NCBI GenBank assembly: GCA_913051545.1
Contig: CAJXCD010000001.1
Location: 172,863-236,862 of the forward strand
Length of the DNA: 64,000 nucleotides
Source: an uncultured Chloroflexota bacterium
GTDB taxonomy: Bacteria > Chloroflexota > Dehalococcoidia > Lucifugimonadales > CAJXCD01
Direction of reading: 5' to 3'
Made by a program: the position numbers and the translations under genes. Below, piece by piece: positions 1 to 9,785 of the stretch. Positions within the stretch are counted from its first letter, which is position 1, and each line of letters opens with the position of its first letter. The notes under the pieces were generated by a model. It was not told the origin of the DNA, did not search any database, and worked only from the letters and a program-made list of their open reading frames with translations.

Positions 1-164
1 TCGAGGATAATAACAGGGTGGCCTCCCCGATTAAAAACATAGACTTGATCTTTTGAGTCTACTGCTACTGCCGTAGCTTCTAAGTATCTCCATCCATTAG
101 GAAGATTCCCCCAATTTTCCCCAGACAATTCATATGTGAAACTGGAACTACCCAACTGCACCAT
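1..164 (-). CDS. N-terminus of an NHL/six-bladed beta-propeller repeat protein, truncated by the window edge
   Basis: Minus-strand frame not in the ORF track: MVQLGSSSFTYELSGENWGNLPNGWRYLEATAVAVDSKDQVYVFNRGGHPVIIL. 'AVDSKDQVYVFNRGGHPV' is NHL-repeat-like. GGAGG Shine-Dalgarno (complement of cctcc 171-175) lies 6 nt upstream of ATG (complement of 162-164). Confidence 0.75.
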   Translation of the reverse strand, partial: MVQLGSSSFTYELSGENWGNLPNGWRYLEATAVAVDSKDQVYVFNRGGHPVIIL

Positions 165-209
165 TTTGTGCCTCCATTATTTTCTTGTGGCTTCTTTTGT
201 AAATTATAT

Positions 210-935
210 CTACACGCTCTCCAACAATACGCGAACACCCATGTCTTTATACTTCTGGCGGTCTTCTGGGGAGTTCCTGAAGCAAACCGCCACGTTCGTG
301 CCCTCCAACTGCTCAACCACGTGTGCTATGCAATCATCCACGCTTTTGAACGGGTGATACGGGTGGAGTTCAAGACTAAAACTTAGGTCAGCCGGGCCGA
401 ACGAAAGACAATCTACCCCAGATTTAGCAAATTGCCTTGCTTTGGCTACGGCTGCCACTGACTCAACCTGCATCCACAGCACCCCTGTCTCTCCCCACCA
501 TTTTGCATACTCAAGGCGGTCAGGTGCATCTCCCAGGCCAAATCTAGCCTTGCCACCCCAACTTCTTACCCCCCGGGGAGAATAATAAAAATTGCTTACA
601 GCATCATCAACAGTGTCGTCAAGTTCCACCTGAGGCACTTCTATACCTCCCGGACCTAAATCTAAATAGTTTCCAACAAGGTATGTATGGCGCGTATGCT
701 TGATTCGAAACTGCACATGAACTCCTAGTTCGTGTGCCATCTTGCAGAAATCAGTCAAGCGATCCTCGTCATATGGCGAGTGCTGGCTATCGATTAAAAC
801 AAATTCGTAGTTTCCGCCCCCAATCAGCTCCTCTAGGAGTCTGCGGTCAGTGTTGATAGATATTGAGGCTCCTACTACGGTTTCACCTGCATTAATACGC
901 TTCTTCAAGGTGAACAACTTGTCGTCTTGATTCAT
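210..935 (-). CDS. HpcH/HpaI aldolase/citrate lyase family protein
   Basis: 241 aa; 'FVLIDSQHSPYDEDRL', 'VPQVELDD', 'GVLWMQVESVAAVAKARQFAKSGVDCLSFGPADLS' typical of the HpcH/HpaI TIM barrel. Confidence 0.88.
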   Translation of the reverse strand: MNQDDKLFTLKKRINAGETVVGASISINTDRRLLEELIGGGNYEFVLIDSQHSPYDEDRLTDFCKMAHELGVHVQFRIKHTRHTYLVGNYLDLGPGGIEVPQVELDDTVDDAVSNFYYSPRGVRSWGGKARFGLGDAPDRLEYAKWWGETGVLWMQVESVAAVAKARQFAKSGVDCLSFGPADLSFSLELHPYHPFKSVDDCIAHVVEQLEGTNVAVCFRNSPEDRQKYKDMGVRVLLESV

Positions 936-1335
936 TAATTTCTCCTGTACTTAATGTCGGGGCAATCACAAAGGCAATGCGGAGTCGTAACACAACTTTC
1001 GCAAGTCTAATAATCAGCATGCTCGGTGTCAACGCCCCATCCAGCTACATGCTAAAGATTGGAGTAAGCAATAATTCATAAAGCCTGTGGGTGTTCAATT
1101 AACGCTTGAATCGCAAAAACACATAGACAAATTTTCTACTGTAGTACTTGAAGATGTCAACGGGATGACTATTTCAACCCAAGGCAATGACCCAACCTAT
1201 CGAAGCGAAGCTTCTAGTACAAAACACTGGACATGCAGAAATCATGGCCCAAACCGTATCCTCAGACCACATCCCGTTCAGAAACCACTGCCTCTATTCT
1301 ACATTGTAGGCTAAATCTAAAAGATATCTACAAAA

Positions 1336-2460
1336 TCAGGGCACCAAAAGAGCCCTAGTAACTGAAGTCCCCTTGTCTTTACCAGACCACTCCGCCTGTT
1401 TAAAGGCTTGCTCAATTTGTTCAAGGGGAAACTTGTGCGACATAACATCCAGAATCGGGTATTTTTCCTTAGCACGCACCAAAAAATCTAATGCTACGGG
1501 TAGGATGTAAGGGTCATAATGAACTGTGGGAACAATCCTGGTAACTCCCCACAGTATCTTGGAGATATCTAGACTAACACTGCTATTTGGCCAAATGTTG
1601 CCTATCTCCACGTAAGTGCCTCCTTTACGAAGCATCTCGAGACCCTCGGGAACAACCTGTGGGAATCCTACCACCTCAACAACAACATCAGCCCCCCAGC
1701 CACCAGTTAATTCTCTAACCTTTTCAACTCTAGATTCTGCTGTTACAAAATTACTCAGGTCAATAGTCTCGTCTGCCCCACAGTTCGAGGCCAACTCTAG
1801 CCTATTTGCCAAACCATCCACAACAATAACCTGGCCTGCTCCCATCTCCTTCGCTGCGGCAGTTGCATTTATCCCCAGACCCCCTGCACCTTGTATAACT
1901 ACGGTGTCACCCATGCGCATGCCAGACTGGTGGAGCCCATATATGACTTGTGATACTGCACAGTTCACACCTGCCACGGCCTCCTCTGGAAGTTCGTCTG
2001 GAACCTTAAAAACGAAATGGCCAGGCCTCAGATAATAGTAGTCCGAAAACCCTCCGCTACAATAGGGATACTCTTCCACAGATGCCCTGAAGTCGAATCT
2101 ACTAGGACAGTTATTTAATTCGCCGCGCATACATATGTAGCAACGCCTGCACGGCTGAAAGTATGTGTAAACTACCCTATCCCCTTCCTTCAGTGGCCTC
2201 CCCATAGAATCTGTAGAAATTCCCTGCCCAAGTGTATCTACAATTCCAGCCATCTCGTGACCCATGATCACAGGACCTTGCTTCCCCTTCGGTATGATAG
2301 GTTTCAGATCACCTCTCCAGTAATGCAAATCAGAGCCGCAAATACCCGCAGATGTTATTTTTATTAGAATTCCACCCGGCTCTACTGGAGGGGGAGGGAG
2401 TTCGGTTATTTCAAAATGGAACGGCTCCGTAAATATGGCTGCTTTACCCATTACCATCAA
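1336..2460 (-). CDS. Zinc-binding medium-chain alcohol dehydrogenase
   Basis: 374 aa; 'AGICGSDLHYWRGD', 'GHEMAGIV', structural zinc CxxCxxC region 'CRRCYICMRGELNNC', 'GAGGLGINA'. Confidence 0.9.
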   Translation of the reverse strand: MMVMGKAAIFTEPFHFEITELPPPPVEPGGILIKITSAGICGSDLHYWRGDLKPIIPKGKQGPVIMGHEMAGIVDTLGQGISTDSMGRPLKEGDRVVYTYFQPCRRCYICMRGELNNCPSRFDFRASVEEYPYCSGGFSDYYYLRPGHFVFKVPDELPEEAVAGVNCAVSQVIYGLHQSGMRMGDTVVIQGAGGLGINATAAAKEMGAGQVIVVDGLANRLELASNCGADETIDLSNFVTAESRVEKVRELTGGWGADVVVEVVGFPQVVPEGLEMLRKGGTYVEIGNIWPNSSVSLDISKILWGVTRIVPTVHYDPYILPVALDFLVRAKEKYPILDVMSHKFPLEQIEQAFKQAEWSGKDKGTSVTRALLVP

Positions 2461-2590
2461 ATTTCCTCCAAGACCGTTTGGTTTTTTTCTTCGCGTGAAT
2501 CGGCGCTACTATAGACGTAGCCTTTCTTGCTGTCAATGTACTTCAATTTAAATCCCTGAGATAAACCTCATCTGCATAGAAAGACTTTGG

Positions 2591-3844
2591 TTACTCCTGA
2601 AAACGCCTTATGACGATGCTAGCATTTTGACCACCGAAGCCAAAACTGTTTGAAATTACTGTATCAACCCGCTGTTTTCTAGATAGATTTGGCACGTAAT
2701 CCAAGTCGCATTCCGGATCAGGGAAATCGTAATTAATTGTGGCATGTATTTCACCTGTTTCAATTGTCTTGACGCATACCACCGCCTCAAGCGCACCGGC
2801 GGCACCCATGCCATGGCCCGTCATGGATTTAGTAGAACTGATCGGGATATTGTAAGCTTTTTCTCCAAAGACTGTCTTTATGGCAAGCGTTTCCGAAAAG
2901 TCATTTTTCGGAGTAGAGGTCCCGTGGGCGTTAATATAGTCTACATCAGCTGGGCTAACTTTGGCTCCTTCCAATGCAAACCTCATTGCTCGAGCTGCCC
3001 CGCCACCATCTTCATCGGGTTGAACTGCATGATAGGCATCAGACGAAACACCAAGGCTGATAACCTCCGCCAGTATATTTGCCCCACGGCTCTTGGCATG
3101 ATCTAGACTTTCAATAACAAGTATGCCCGCCCCCTCAGCTGGTACAAAACCGTCTCTTTCGGCATCAAAGGGGCGACTGGCAGACTCTGGCTTATCATTG
3201 CGCTTGGAAGACAAAGCCTTTATGACATTAAATCCACCAAGGCCTAGCTGGCAGATTCCCGCCTCTGTACCTCCTCCAAGCACAACATCTGCTACCCCCC
3301 TCTTAATAACTTCTGCGGCTTCACCAACACCCTGTGTGCCTGCCGCACATGCAGTTATAACTGTGGACGAATACCCCTTGAGCCCAAAAATTCTGCTAAC
3401 ATTTGCCGCTGCCATGTTAGGTAATACCATCGGTATAAAGTAGGGGCTTACTTTCATGCCTCCTCTTTCTGACATCACCCTTGCGTTGTCCTCCGTAGTA
3501 GGGAATCCTCCATTCCCGTTACCTATCACCACCCCCATCCTTTCTTCATTGGTATTTGCCGTTTCCAGGCCAGAATCTTCGATCGCTAGTCTGGCAGCCG
3601 CAACGGCCAATTGGGAAAATCTGGCCATTCTTTTTGCATCTTTTACTTCCATATATTGTGTCGGGTCGAAGTCGTTGACTTCCCCCGCCACTTGACAAGG
3701 AAATGGAGTAGCGTCACACAAGGTTATCGGCCCTATGCCGGATCGACCAGAAACCAAATTTGACCAGTATTCTACGACCGTATTACCGATGGGACTTATG
3801 ACCCCCATGCCTGTTATTACTGCCCGCCTATGGTCGTTTTTCAT
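2591..3844 (-). CDS. fabF: Beta-ketoacyl-ACP synthase II
   Basis: 417 aa; 'RRAVITGMGVISPIGN', active-site 'TACAAGTQ', 'NAHGTSTPKND', 'KSMTGHGMGAAG'. Confidence 0.93.
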   Translation of the reverse strand: MKNDHRRAVITGMGVISPIGNTVVEYWSNLVSGRSGIGPITLCDATPFPCQVAGEVNDFDPTQYMEVKDAKRMARFSQLAVAAARLAIEDSGLETANTNEERMGVVIGNGNGGFPTTEDNARVMSERGGMKVSPYFIPMVLPNMAAANVSRIFGLKGYSSTVITACAAGTQGVGEAAEVIKRGVADVVLGGGTEAGICQLGLGGFNVIKALSSKRNDKPESASRPFDAERDGFVPAEGAGILVIESLDHAKSRGANILAEVISLGVSSDAYHAVQPDEDGGGAARAMRFALEGAKVSPADVDYINAHGTSTPKNDFSETLAIKTVFGEKAYNIPISSTKSMTGHGMGAAGALEAVVCVKTIETGEIHATINYDFPDPECDLDYVPNLSRKQRVDTVISNSFGFGGQNASIVIRRFQE

Positions 3845-3859
3845 AATACGGCCTCTCTT

Positions 3860-5257
3860 TCATACCGCCTGAATATCCGAATTCACACTCCCCATATTAG
3901 GATATAGTTCAGGCACCATTTTATAAACACCTTCTAGAATCTCTGCCGCAACAGACAGTGATCCCGTACATAATATTATTGAGTCTTTTCCCATGGAAAT
4001 GGCCCTTTCTAATCCTGCAAAAACACTATCTTCCTCATATGAGACCTTTATTCCCTGCTTTTTTGCTACGCTTGATATCACTTCAGCATCAACTGCCTTT
4101 GGGTGCCTTGACTTAACGGCCACAAGGGGTGAATCGAGCTCCTTTAGAGACTCAAGCATACTGTCCAAACTGTGTCCATGCAGTGCACCAAACAAAAGAA
4201 CGACTCGATTTATACCAAACATAGCTGATACATTTTCAGAAAGCCTTTTAATAGAAGACTCATTATGTGCACCGTCGACGACTAACGTTTTGCCGCTGAC
4301 CTTTAATATTTGGAACCTGGCAGGCCAATCCACACACTTTATACCGTCTCGAATGTTTTCGTGGTTTATCTCTAATCCTTGCTGATTTAGAGTTTCAGCC
4401 ACTGCTACAGCAGTGGCGGCATTCTCTATCTGATAATCGCCCAGCATCGAGGTTTTCAACTCATATCGATTTTTGGATCCGCGAATGTAGAAACTCTGCC
4501 CGTCTACATTCGCTTCACATACCTGTATCTTATACCTATCAGATACGGATATTACAGGTGCCTCCATCTCTTCCGCCCTTTGTTTTATGGACTTCATGGC
4601 ATTTTGAATTTGGGGCGCAACAACGACCGGGGTCTTGCGCTTTATAATGCCTGCTTTCTCTCTGGCAATTTCACCGACAGTTGGTCCTAATGTTTCAACG
4701 TGGTCTAAACTGATCGGGGTTATTGCACAAACTTGTGGCAGTATCACATTGGTGGCGTCAAGCCTTCCCCCCAAACCCACTTCTATCACTTGTATATCTG
4801 TCTTTGAGCGCTGAAAGTGTAGAAAGGCCAGTAAGGTAATGGCCTCAAAAAAGGTTGTGCTTCCGTACCCAAATTTCTTTTCGGTCTTCTTGATTGAAGG
4901 CCATACTTCTTCTAGCCTAGCGCAAAAATCGGATTCTGAAATCGGTTTTGCGTCTATGCGAATCCTTTCTGTCATTTTATGTAAGTGTGGAGATGTATAT
5001 AACCCTACTTTATATCCGGCCGTCGACAAGACGGATGCAATCATTGCAGAAGTGCTACCTTTGCCGTCTGAACCTGCTACGTGTATCGATGGTACTTGCT
5101 TGTGTGGATCGCCCATATGACCCAATAGGTATTGCATACGTTCCAGTCGGAACAAGGATCGGTTGGGTATGCTCACCGACCTCTCAAAATCAACTAGGCC
5201 ACCTAGTTTATCTATAGCCTCTTTGTAACTCATCTGTGCTGTCGAAATCCCAGTCAT
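3860..5257 (-). CDS. folC: Bifunctional folylpolyglutamate synthase/dihydrofolate synthase
   Basis: 465 aa; 'HVAGSDGKGSTSAMIASVL', 'GLYTSPHL', 'EVGLGGRLDATNVI', 'VVDGAHNESS'. Confidence 0.93.
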   Translation of the reverse strand: MTGISTAQMSYKEAIDKLGGLVDFERSVSIPNRSLFRLERMQYLLGHMGDPHKQVPSIHVAGSDGKGSTSAMIASVLSTAGYKVGLYTSPHLHKMTERIRIDAKPISESDFCARLEEVWPSIKKTEKKFGYGSTTFFEAITLLAFLHFQRSKTDIQVIEVGLGGRLDATNVILPQVCAITPISLDHVETLGPTVGEIAREKAGIIKRKTPVVVAPQIQNAMKSIKQRAEEMEAPVISVSDRYKIQVCEANVDGQSFYIRGSKNRYELKTSMLGDYQIENAATAVAVAETLNQQGLEINHENIRDGIKCVDWPARFQILKVSGKTLVVDGAHNESSIKRLSENVSAMFGINRVVLLFGALHGHSLDSMLESLKELDSPLVAVKSRHPKAVDAEVISSVAKKQGIKVSYEEDSVFAGLERAISMGKDSIILCTGSLSVAAEILEGVYKMVPELYPNMGSVNSDIQAV

Positions 5258-5432
5258 ATATCTAATGCACGGAAGCCTGCCGTATCCTCCAGATTAATTA
5301 TTTGTAAATGTTTGGTAAGAGCCGCCTACAAAAATAGCCGTGTTGATTCCATCTCGAATGTTCTGTTTAGTGTTTTCGCCCTCATCTTAAGTAAGACGTG
5401 TGTGTCTTTTCCCTTTTTTAGACAGCCCCTCC

Positions 5433-6089
5433 TTAACTCGGACCTAAACACACCTTCGCACTGTTTTTATCATCCTTACTCCTGTGTGCCTCTATGGTTC
5501 GTGAGTTCTGCCAATCACATTTATGTATGTCCATCTTTACGAAATCCATACCCTCTCTGCGCACATTCTTCGTTTCTAGAAACCCAGCTTTCGCAAAGGA
5601 GCTGCGCGCCCTCGCATTCCATTCGAGTGTATGTAGATAAACCCTCCCAATCGGTGTGGCTTCAAATATATGACATAGCAAGACCAGTACGGCATCTGTA
5701 CCGTAACCCATACCTTGATATCTTCTGTCCCCTATCATAATGCCAAGTTCCGCCTGTCGTCTCCTCGGGTCAATGTCGTAATACATGCAATTTCCAATGT
5801 GAATGCCTTCAATTGTGTCCACTGCTAAGCGCTTCGAGCTCGAATTTGGATAATCTAACTCTCCCCTGGAGTACTTCATGAACGCACTGTATGACATTTT
5901 AATGGGCCTTGTTGCATCAAGCTTAGATAGCTCTGGGTCCGTACGCCAAGCGTAATCATTCACTGAATCTTCAAGAAGCTTGTCTCTTAATACGACCTTC
6001 GCCCCTTGCAAAAACAATTTCGAATGACTTTTACTTTCTTGCTCTCGCCTTAACCATGGCAATGCTTTTTTCAACAACTCGCACCTCAT
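5433..6089 (-). CDS. GNAT-family N-acetyltransferase
   Basis: 'ELGIMIGDRRYQGMGYGTDAVLVLLCHIF' acetyl-CoA motif and 'NARARSSFAKAGF'. The true start is probably internal, near LFLQGAKVVLRD, because the longest ORF overlaps the upstream NUDIX gene by 59 bp. Confidence 0.85.
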   Translation of the reverse strand: MRCELLKKALPWLRREQESKSHSKLFLQGAKVVLRDKLLEDSVNDYAWRTDPELSKLDATRPIKMSYSAFMKYSRGELDYPNSSSKRLAVDTIEGIHIGNCMYYDIDPRRRQAELGIMIGDRRYQGMGYGTDAVLVLLCHIFEATPIGRVYLHTLEWNARARSSFAKAGFLETKNVRREGMDFVKMDIHKCDWQNSRTIEAHRSKDDKNSAKVCLGPS

Positions 6090-6477
6090 TCTGATAGGTC
6101 ATTGCCCTAAGGGCTAGCGGGGCCGCAAACCATTCTACGATATCAAATTCGTAGTCATGCAAAGAAGTGTCGCCACCTACCGCTTCCATCAAATAGTAAT
6201 TCACCTGCTTATGGCAAAGCGAATCATTTTCTGGTGAAGTGAACCAATACTCAATGATATCTATAAAGGACCCCAAATTAATTTCTAGCCCTGTTTCTTC
6301 TTTTGCCTCTCTAGAAGCTGTCTCTTCAATAGTCTCGTTGAGCTCAGGTGTCCCTTTGGGTAATGCCCATAATTTAGGTGAACGCCTGCCGCACAAGACA
6401 ATCTCAATATCGTCTCCGCAAAAACGATATATAACACCTCCGGCTGAGAGGCGTTCTTCTACTGCTTGACTTGACAT
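6031..6477 (-). CDS. NUDIX hydrolase
   Basis: Nudix box 'GTPELNETIEETASREAKEETGLE' and 'SAGGVIYR'. Confidence 0.92.
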   Translation of the reverse strand: MSSQAVEERLSAGGVIYRFCGDDIEIVLCGRRSPKLWALPKGTPELNETIEETASREAKEETGLEINLGSFIDIIEYWFTSPENDSLCHKQVNYYLMEAVGGDTSLHDYEFDIVEWFAAPLALRAMTYQNEVRVVEKSIAMVKARARK

Positions 6478-6562
6478 TAACTAGACGTCTGACCTCACTC
6501 AAATTTTATTTCGGACAAAATAGGATAGTCAAGGCATTTTGGGGATTAATTTACTTTCGACC

Positions 6563-6591
6563 TTGCTCATTTTTCGGTGCCATTGTATACT
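6563..6591 (+). promoter_or_regulatory. Sigma70-type promoter for the pyr operon
   Basis: TTGCTC (6563-6568), 17-nt spacer, TATACT (6586-6591), immediately upstream of the PyrR-binding leader. Confidence 0.65.
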
Positions 6592-6622
6592 AATCGAGGA
6601 TGGATGGCGCATCCCTTTAAAT

Positions 6623-6746
6623 CAGTCCGGTGAGGCTGGCAAGGCGCGGAAATTTGTAAGTTTGTAGTTAGATCAAAGCCTTACCTAACTATGAATCAGG
6701 ATCGATTGTTTGGCCTCTTGCCTCTCACTAGCAGGAGGTTTTTTTT
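6623..6746 (+). promoter_or_regulatory. PyrR-dependent transcription attenuator leader of the pyr operon
   Basis: AGTCCGGTGAGGCT (6624-6637) matches the PyrR binding-loop consensus ARUCCNGNGAGGYU as recalled. GGCAAG (6638-6643) can pair with CTTGCC (6717-6722), which contains part of the 5' arm of the downstream terminator, so it could act as antiterminator. Confidence 0.88.
6714..6746 (+). terminator. Intrinsic terminator of the pyr attenuator
   Basis: Stem CCTCTTGC (6714-6721) / GCAGGAGG (6731-6738), 8 bp with one G-U pair, 9-nt loop, followed by T8 (6739-6746). Confidence 0.88.
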
Positions 6747-6783
6747 GCCCGCGTCAATCTCGCTGAATAAATTTGGGCACGCA

Positions 6784-7350
6784 TTGTCCAACCCTAATGA
6801 AAAGCGCGTTTTAGATGACAGTCAGGTTCATCGTGCCATTTCTCGTATCTCCCACGAAATTCTAGAGAAAAACAGCGGGACGACAAATATTGTGCTTGTA
6901 GGGATTCACACGCGCGGAGCAATGCTGGCTCGTCGCCTTTACGAGGCAGTTCAAAGCATAGATGAAGATCGAGAAGTATCTCTTGGCACACTCGATGTCG
7001 GATTATACAGGGACGATTTTTCGCGTGGGGCAAGACCACATGTTAGACCGACCATCATCCCTGTCCCCCTGGACAGTCGACTTACAGTTCTCGTTGACGA
7101 CGTGCTTTATACAGGAAGAACAGTCCGGGCTGCCATGAATGCCCTTATAGATTTCGGACGCCCTCAGCAAATTCAACTAGGGGTTCTTGTGGACCGTGGA
7201 CACCGTGAACTGCCTATAAAAGCTGATTATGTAGGAAAAAACATACCCACGTCGAGAGACGAAGATGTGCGCGTAAGGATCAAAGAAGAAGATGGGCTAG
7301 ATGAGGTTGTTGTTGTCAATCATGGAGAACAGGATGAAGAAACCAAATAG
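6784..7350 (+). CDS. pyrR: Bifunctional pyr operon regulator / uracil phosphoribosyltransferase
   Basis: 'KRVLDDSQVHRAISRISHEILEKN', 'LVGIHTRGAMLARRL', PRPP loop 'VLVDDVLYTGRTVRAAM'. Start revised from ATG 6691 to TTG 6784 because 6691-6746 lies in the attenuator terminator. Confidence 0.9.
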   Translation: MSNPNEKRVLDDSQVHRAISRISHEILEKNSGTTNIVLVGIHTRGAMLARRLYEAVQSIDEDREVSLGTLDVGLYRDDFSRGARPHVRPTIIPVPLDSRLTVLVDDVLYTGRTVRAAMNALIDFGRPQQIQLGVLVDRGHRELPIKADYVGKNIPTSRDEDVRVRIKEEDGLDEVVVVNHGEQDEETK

Positions 7351-8338
7351 CCCACAAGAACAGGCAGCACCAAAAAGATGCCACGTCTTGGACTTAGACG
7401 ACTTCTCGGAAGGAGAAATACAAAGCGTCTTGTCTGACGCTTCTGCCATGTCCGAAATTCTTGACCGTGACATCAAAAAGGCGCCCACTCTACGCGGCAA
7501 AAGTATTGCCACTATGTTTATGGAACCCAGTACGAGAACTCGGTCCTCTTTCGAGCAAGCAGCCAAGATGCTCAGTGCAGACGTGATTAGTATTGGTGTA
7601 TCAGGCAGTAGCTCTGAGAAGGGAGAATCCACTTATAACACAGCCCTTACCCTTCAGGCCATGGGCATAGACTTGATAGTCGTAAGACACCCATTGTCTG
7701 GAACGCCAAACTTTCTGGCTAAATATTTGAATGCTTCCATAATAAATGCCGGGGATGGAAGCCATGCCCACCCTACACAAGCCCTTCTCGACTTGTACAC
7801 CATCAACAGTAAATTTGGGAGGATACGTGATTTACGCGTGGTTATAGTAGGTGACATTCTCTATAGCAGGGTCGCGAGGTCAAACCTGTGGGGACTCACA
7901 AAAATGGGTGCCCAGGTTGTGCTATGTGGCCCTCGAACTCTCATCCCTGATGACTTTGTAGCTAACCAACATTGTCTCGACAATCACCCTTTTAAAACGG
8001 TAACCGTTGAACACTCCATTGATCGCGCCATTGAAGGCGCCGACGTTGTAATGGCATTGCGTCTTCAACTGGAGCGTCAAAGTGCAGGCCATCTCCCTTC
8101 ACTCAAGGAATATTCTCAAATGTATTGTGTAACCTCAGAAAGGCTACTCGTTGCGAATCCTGACGCTTTGGTAATGCACCCCGGCCCATTAAATGAGGGT
8201 GTTGAAATTGACCCGGAGGTTGCACATGGAACTAAGTCTGTAATAGAAGACCAGGTAACCAATGGACTTGCTATTCGGATGGCCCTCCTATATCGACTAA
8301 TTGCCCCGACAGAATCTGGAGTAAGTGTAAGCTTTTGA
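7301..8338 (+). CDS. pyrB: Aspartate carbamoyltransferase catalytic subunit
   Basis: 'MFMEPSTRTRSSFEQAAKML', 'HAHPTQALLDLYTI', 'HPGPLNEGVEI'. The start may be ATG 7322. Confidence 0.94.
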   Translation: MRLLLSIMENRMKKPNSPQEQAAPKRCHVLDLDDFSEGEIQSVLSDASAMSEILDRDIKKAPTLRGKSIATMFMEPSTRTRSSFEQAAKMLSADVISIGVSGSSSEKGESTYNTALTLQAMGIDLIVVRHPLSGTPNFLAKYLNASIINAGDGSHAHPTQALLDLYTINSKFGRIRDLRVVIVGDILYSRVARSNLWGLTKMGAQVVLCGPRTLIPDDFVANQHCLDNHPFKTVTVEHSIDRAIEGADVVMALRLQLERQSAGHLPSLKEYSQMYCVTSERLLVANPDALVMHPGPLNEGVEIDPEVAHGTKSVIEDQVTNGLAIRMALLYRLIAPTESGVSVSF

Positions 8339-8456
8339 TGAACCACCGAACCAACAATGACCCCTTCCTTTTCTCTGGCTATGAGATTAGTTGTCGGCAA
8401 TATCAGAATTCACGCTCTCCCCTACCGGAATCCATGATTGGGAACATTGATATCCC

Positions 8457-9785
8457 ATGAAGCCAATCCTGATTAAACAAGGTAGGTTAATCGATCCTGA
8501 GCAAGGACGAGACGAAATATCTGATGTACTCCTAATGAATGGTCTCGTAGAGGCCGTCGGTGCCAACCTAACCGAACCTGACGGTGCAACAATTGTAGAT
8601 GCACAAGACTTGGTCGTTTCACCAGGATTCATAGATTTACATTGCCATCTTAGAGATCCTGGACACAGGGGGAAGGAAACGATTGCAACAGGCACGGCCG
8701 CCGCCGCGCGTGGCGGATTTACAACTCTGTGTGCCATGCCAAATACAGATCCGCCTTCGGACAACCGACCTGTCATTGAATATGTACTAGCTGCAGCTCG
8801 AGAGTCCGGCCTAGCGCGAGTCCTGCCCATCGGGTGTGTTACAAAAGGCAGCGAAGGGCTAGAATTGGCAGAAATGGGAAATCTGGCCGAGGCAGGTGTT
8901 GTAGCCTTTAGTGACGACGGCTCTCCTGTATCTAGCCCTCACATCATGCAACAGGCCCTTCTCTATGGCTCCCAATTAGGATTGCCAATAATTAATCACT
9001 GTGAAGACACTTCCTTGTCTGCAAATGGCTCGATGAACGCAGGATGGATTGCTACTCGATTGGGCTTAAACGGAATACCGAATTCTGCAGAAGAAGTGAT
9101 GGTTACCAGAGACATTCACCTAGCCGAACTAACAGGCGGCCATGTGCATATCGCTCATGCCAGCACCGCGGGAACCACTGAATTAGTCAGAAAAGCCAAG
9201 GCCAAAGGCGTACACGTCACATGCGAGGTCACGCCACACCACTTGACCCTAACTGACAAGGCCGTGCTAGGCACAGACCCCGATGTAAGTGCTTTTGGCC
9301 CCTTGTCATCCGGGGCTTACGACACTTTGGCTAAAGTTTCGCCTCCGCTTCGGTCCAACACCGACCGCATGTCTATGATTGCCGCGCTGAATGACGGTAC
9401 CGTTGACTTCGTATCCACCGACCATGCGCCTCATGGCATTACAGACAAAATGTGTAGTTTTGGCGACGCCGCGAACGGAATCAGTGTACTAGAAACTGCT
9501 CTGGGATCTTTAATGTCTCTTGTCCACACCAAAGCATTGTCTCTGCCTGTAATGATTGAAAAGCTCACGGCGTCGCCAGCAAAATTTCTTGGTTTGAACA
9601 TTGGCACATTAAAACCTGGCTTCTCGGCTGATATTACGATCATCGACCCTGACTTGGACTGGGTTGTGGATCCCTCCAAGTTCACATCTAAAGGCAAAAA
9701 CACACCTTTTTCGGGAAAGTCCTTAAAGGGCTCCGTCATAACCACGATTTACCAAGGGGAAATAGTCTATGGGGCTTCTACTTAA
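8457..9785 (+). CDS. pyrC: Dihydroorotase
   Basis: 'DLHCHLRDPGHRGKETIATGTAAAARGGFTTLCAMPNT', 'STDHAPHG'. Confidence 0.94.
   Translation: MKPILIKQGRLIDPEQGRDEISDVLLMNGLVEAVGANLTEPDGATIVDAQDLVVSPGFIDLHCHLRDPGHRGKETIATGTAAAARGGFTTLCAMPNTDPPSDNRPVIEYVLAAARESGLARVLPIGCVTKGSEGLELAEMGNLAEAGVVAFSDDGSPVSSPHIMQQALLYGSQLGLPIINHCEDTSLSANGSMNAGWIATRLGLNGIPNSAEEVMVTRDIHLAELTGGHVHIAHASTAGTTELVRKAKAKGVHVTCEVTPHHLTLTDKAVLGTDPDVSAFGPLSSGAYDTLAKVSPPLRSNTDRMSMIAALNDGTVDFVSTDHAPHGITDKMCSFGDAANGISVLETALGSLMSLVHTKALSLPVMIEKLTASPAKFLGLNIGTLKPGFSADITIIDPDLDWVVDPSKFTSKGKNTPFSGKSLKGSVITTIYQGEIVYGAST

Noticed and set aside
80-316. 78-aa minus-strand ORF over the start of the window
   Set aside because: Composition is unlike a protein, and it overlaps both the HpcH gene and the better-supported partial NHL-repeat frame.
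1087-1314. 75-aa plus-strand ORF in the 936-1335 intergenic gap
   Set aside because: No recognisable motif and no convincing ribosome-binding site; treated as non-coding or decayed sequence.
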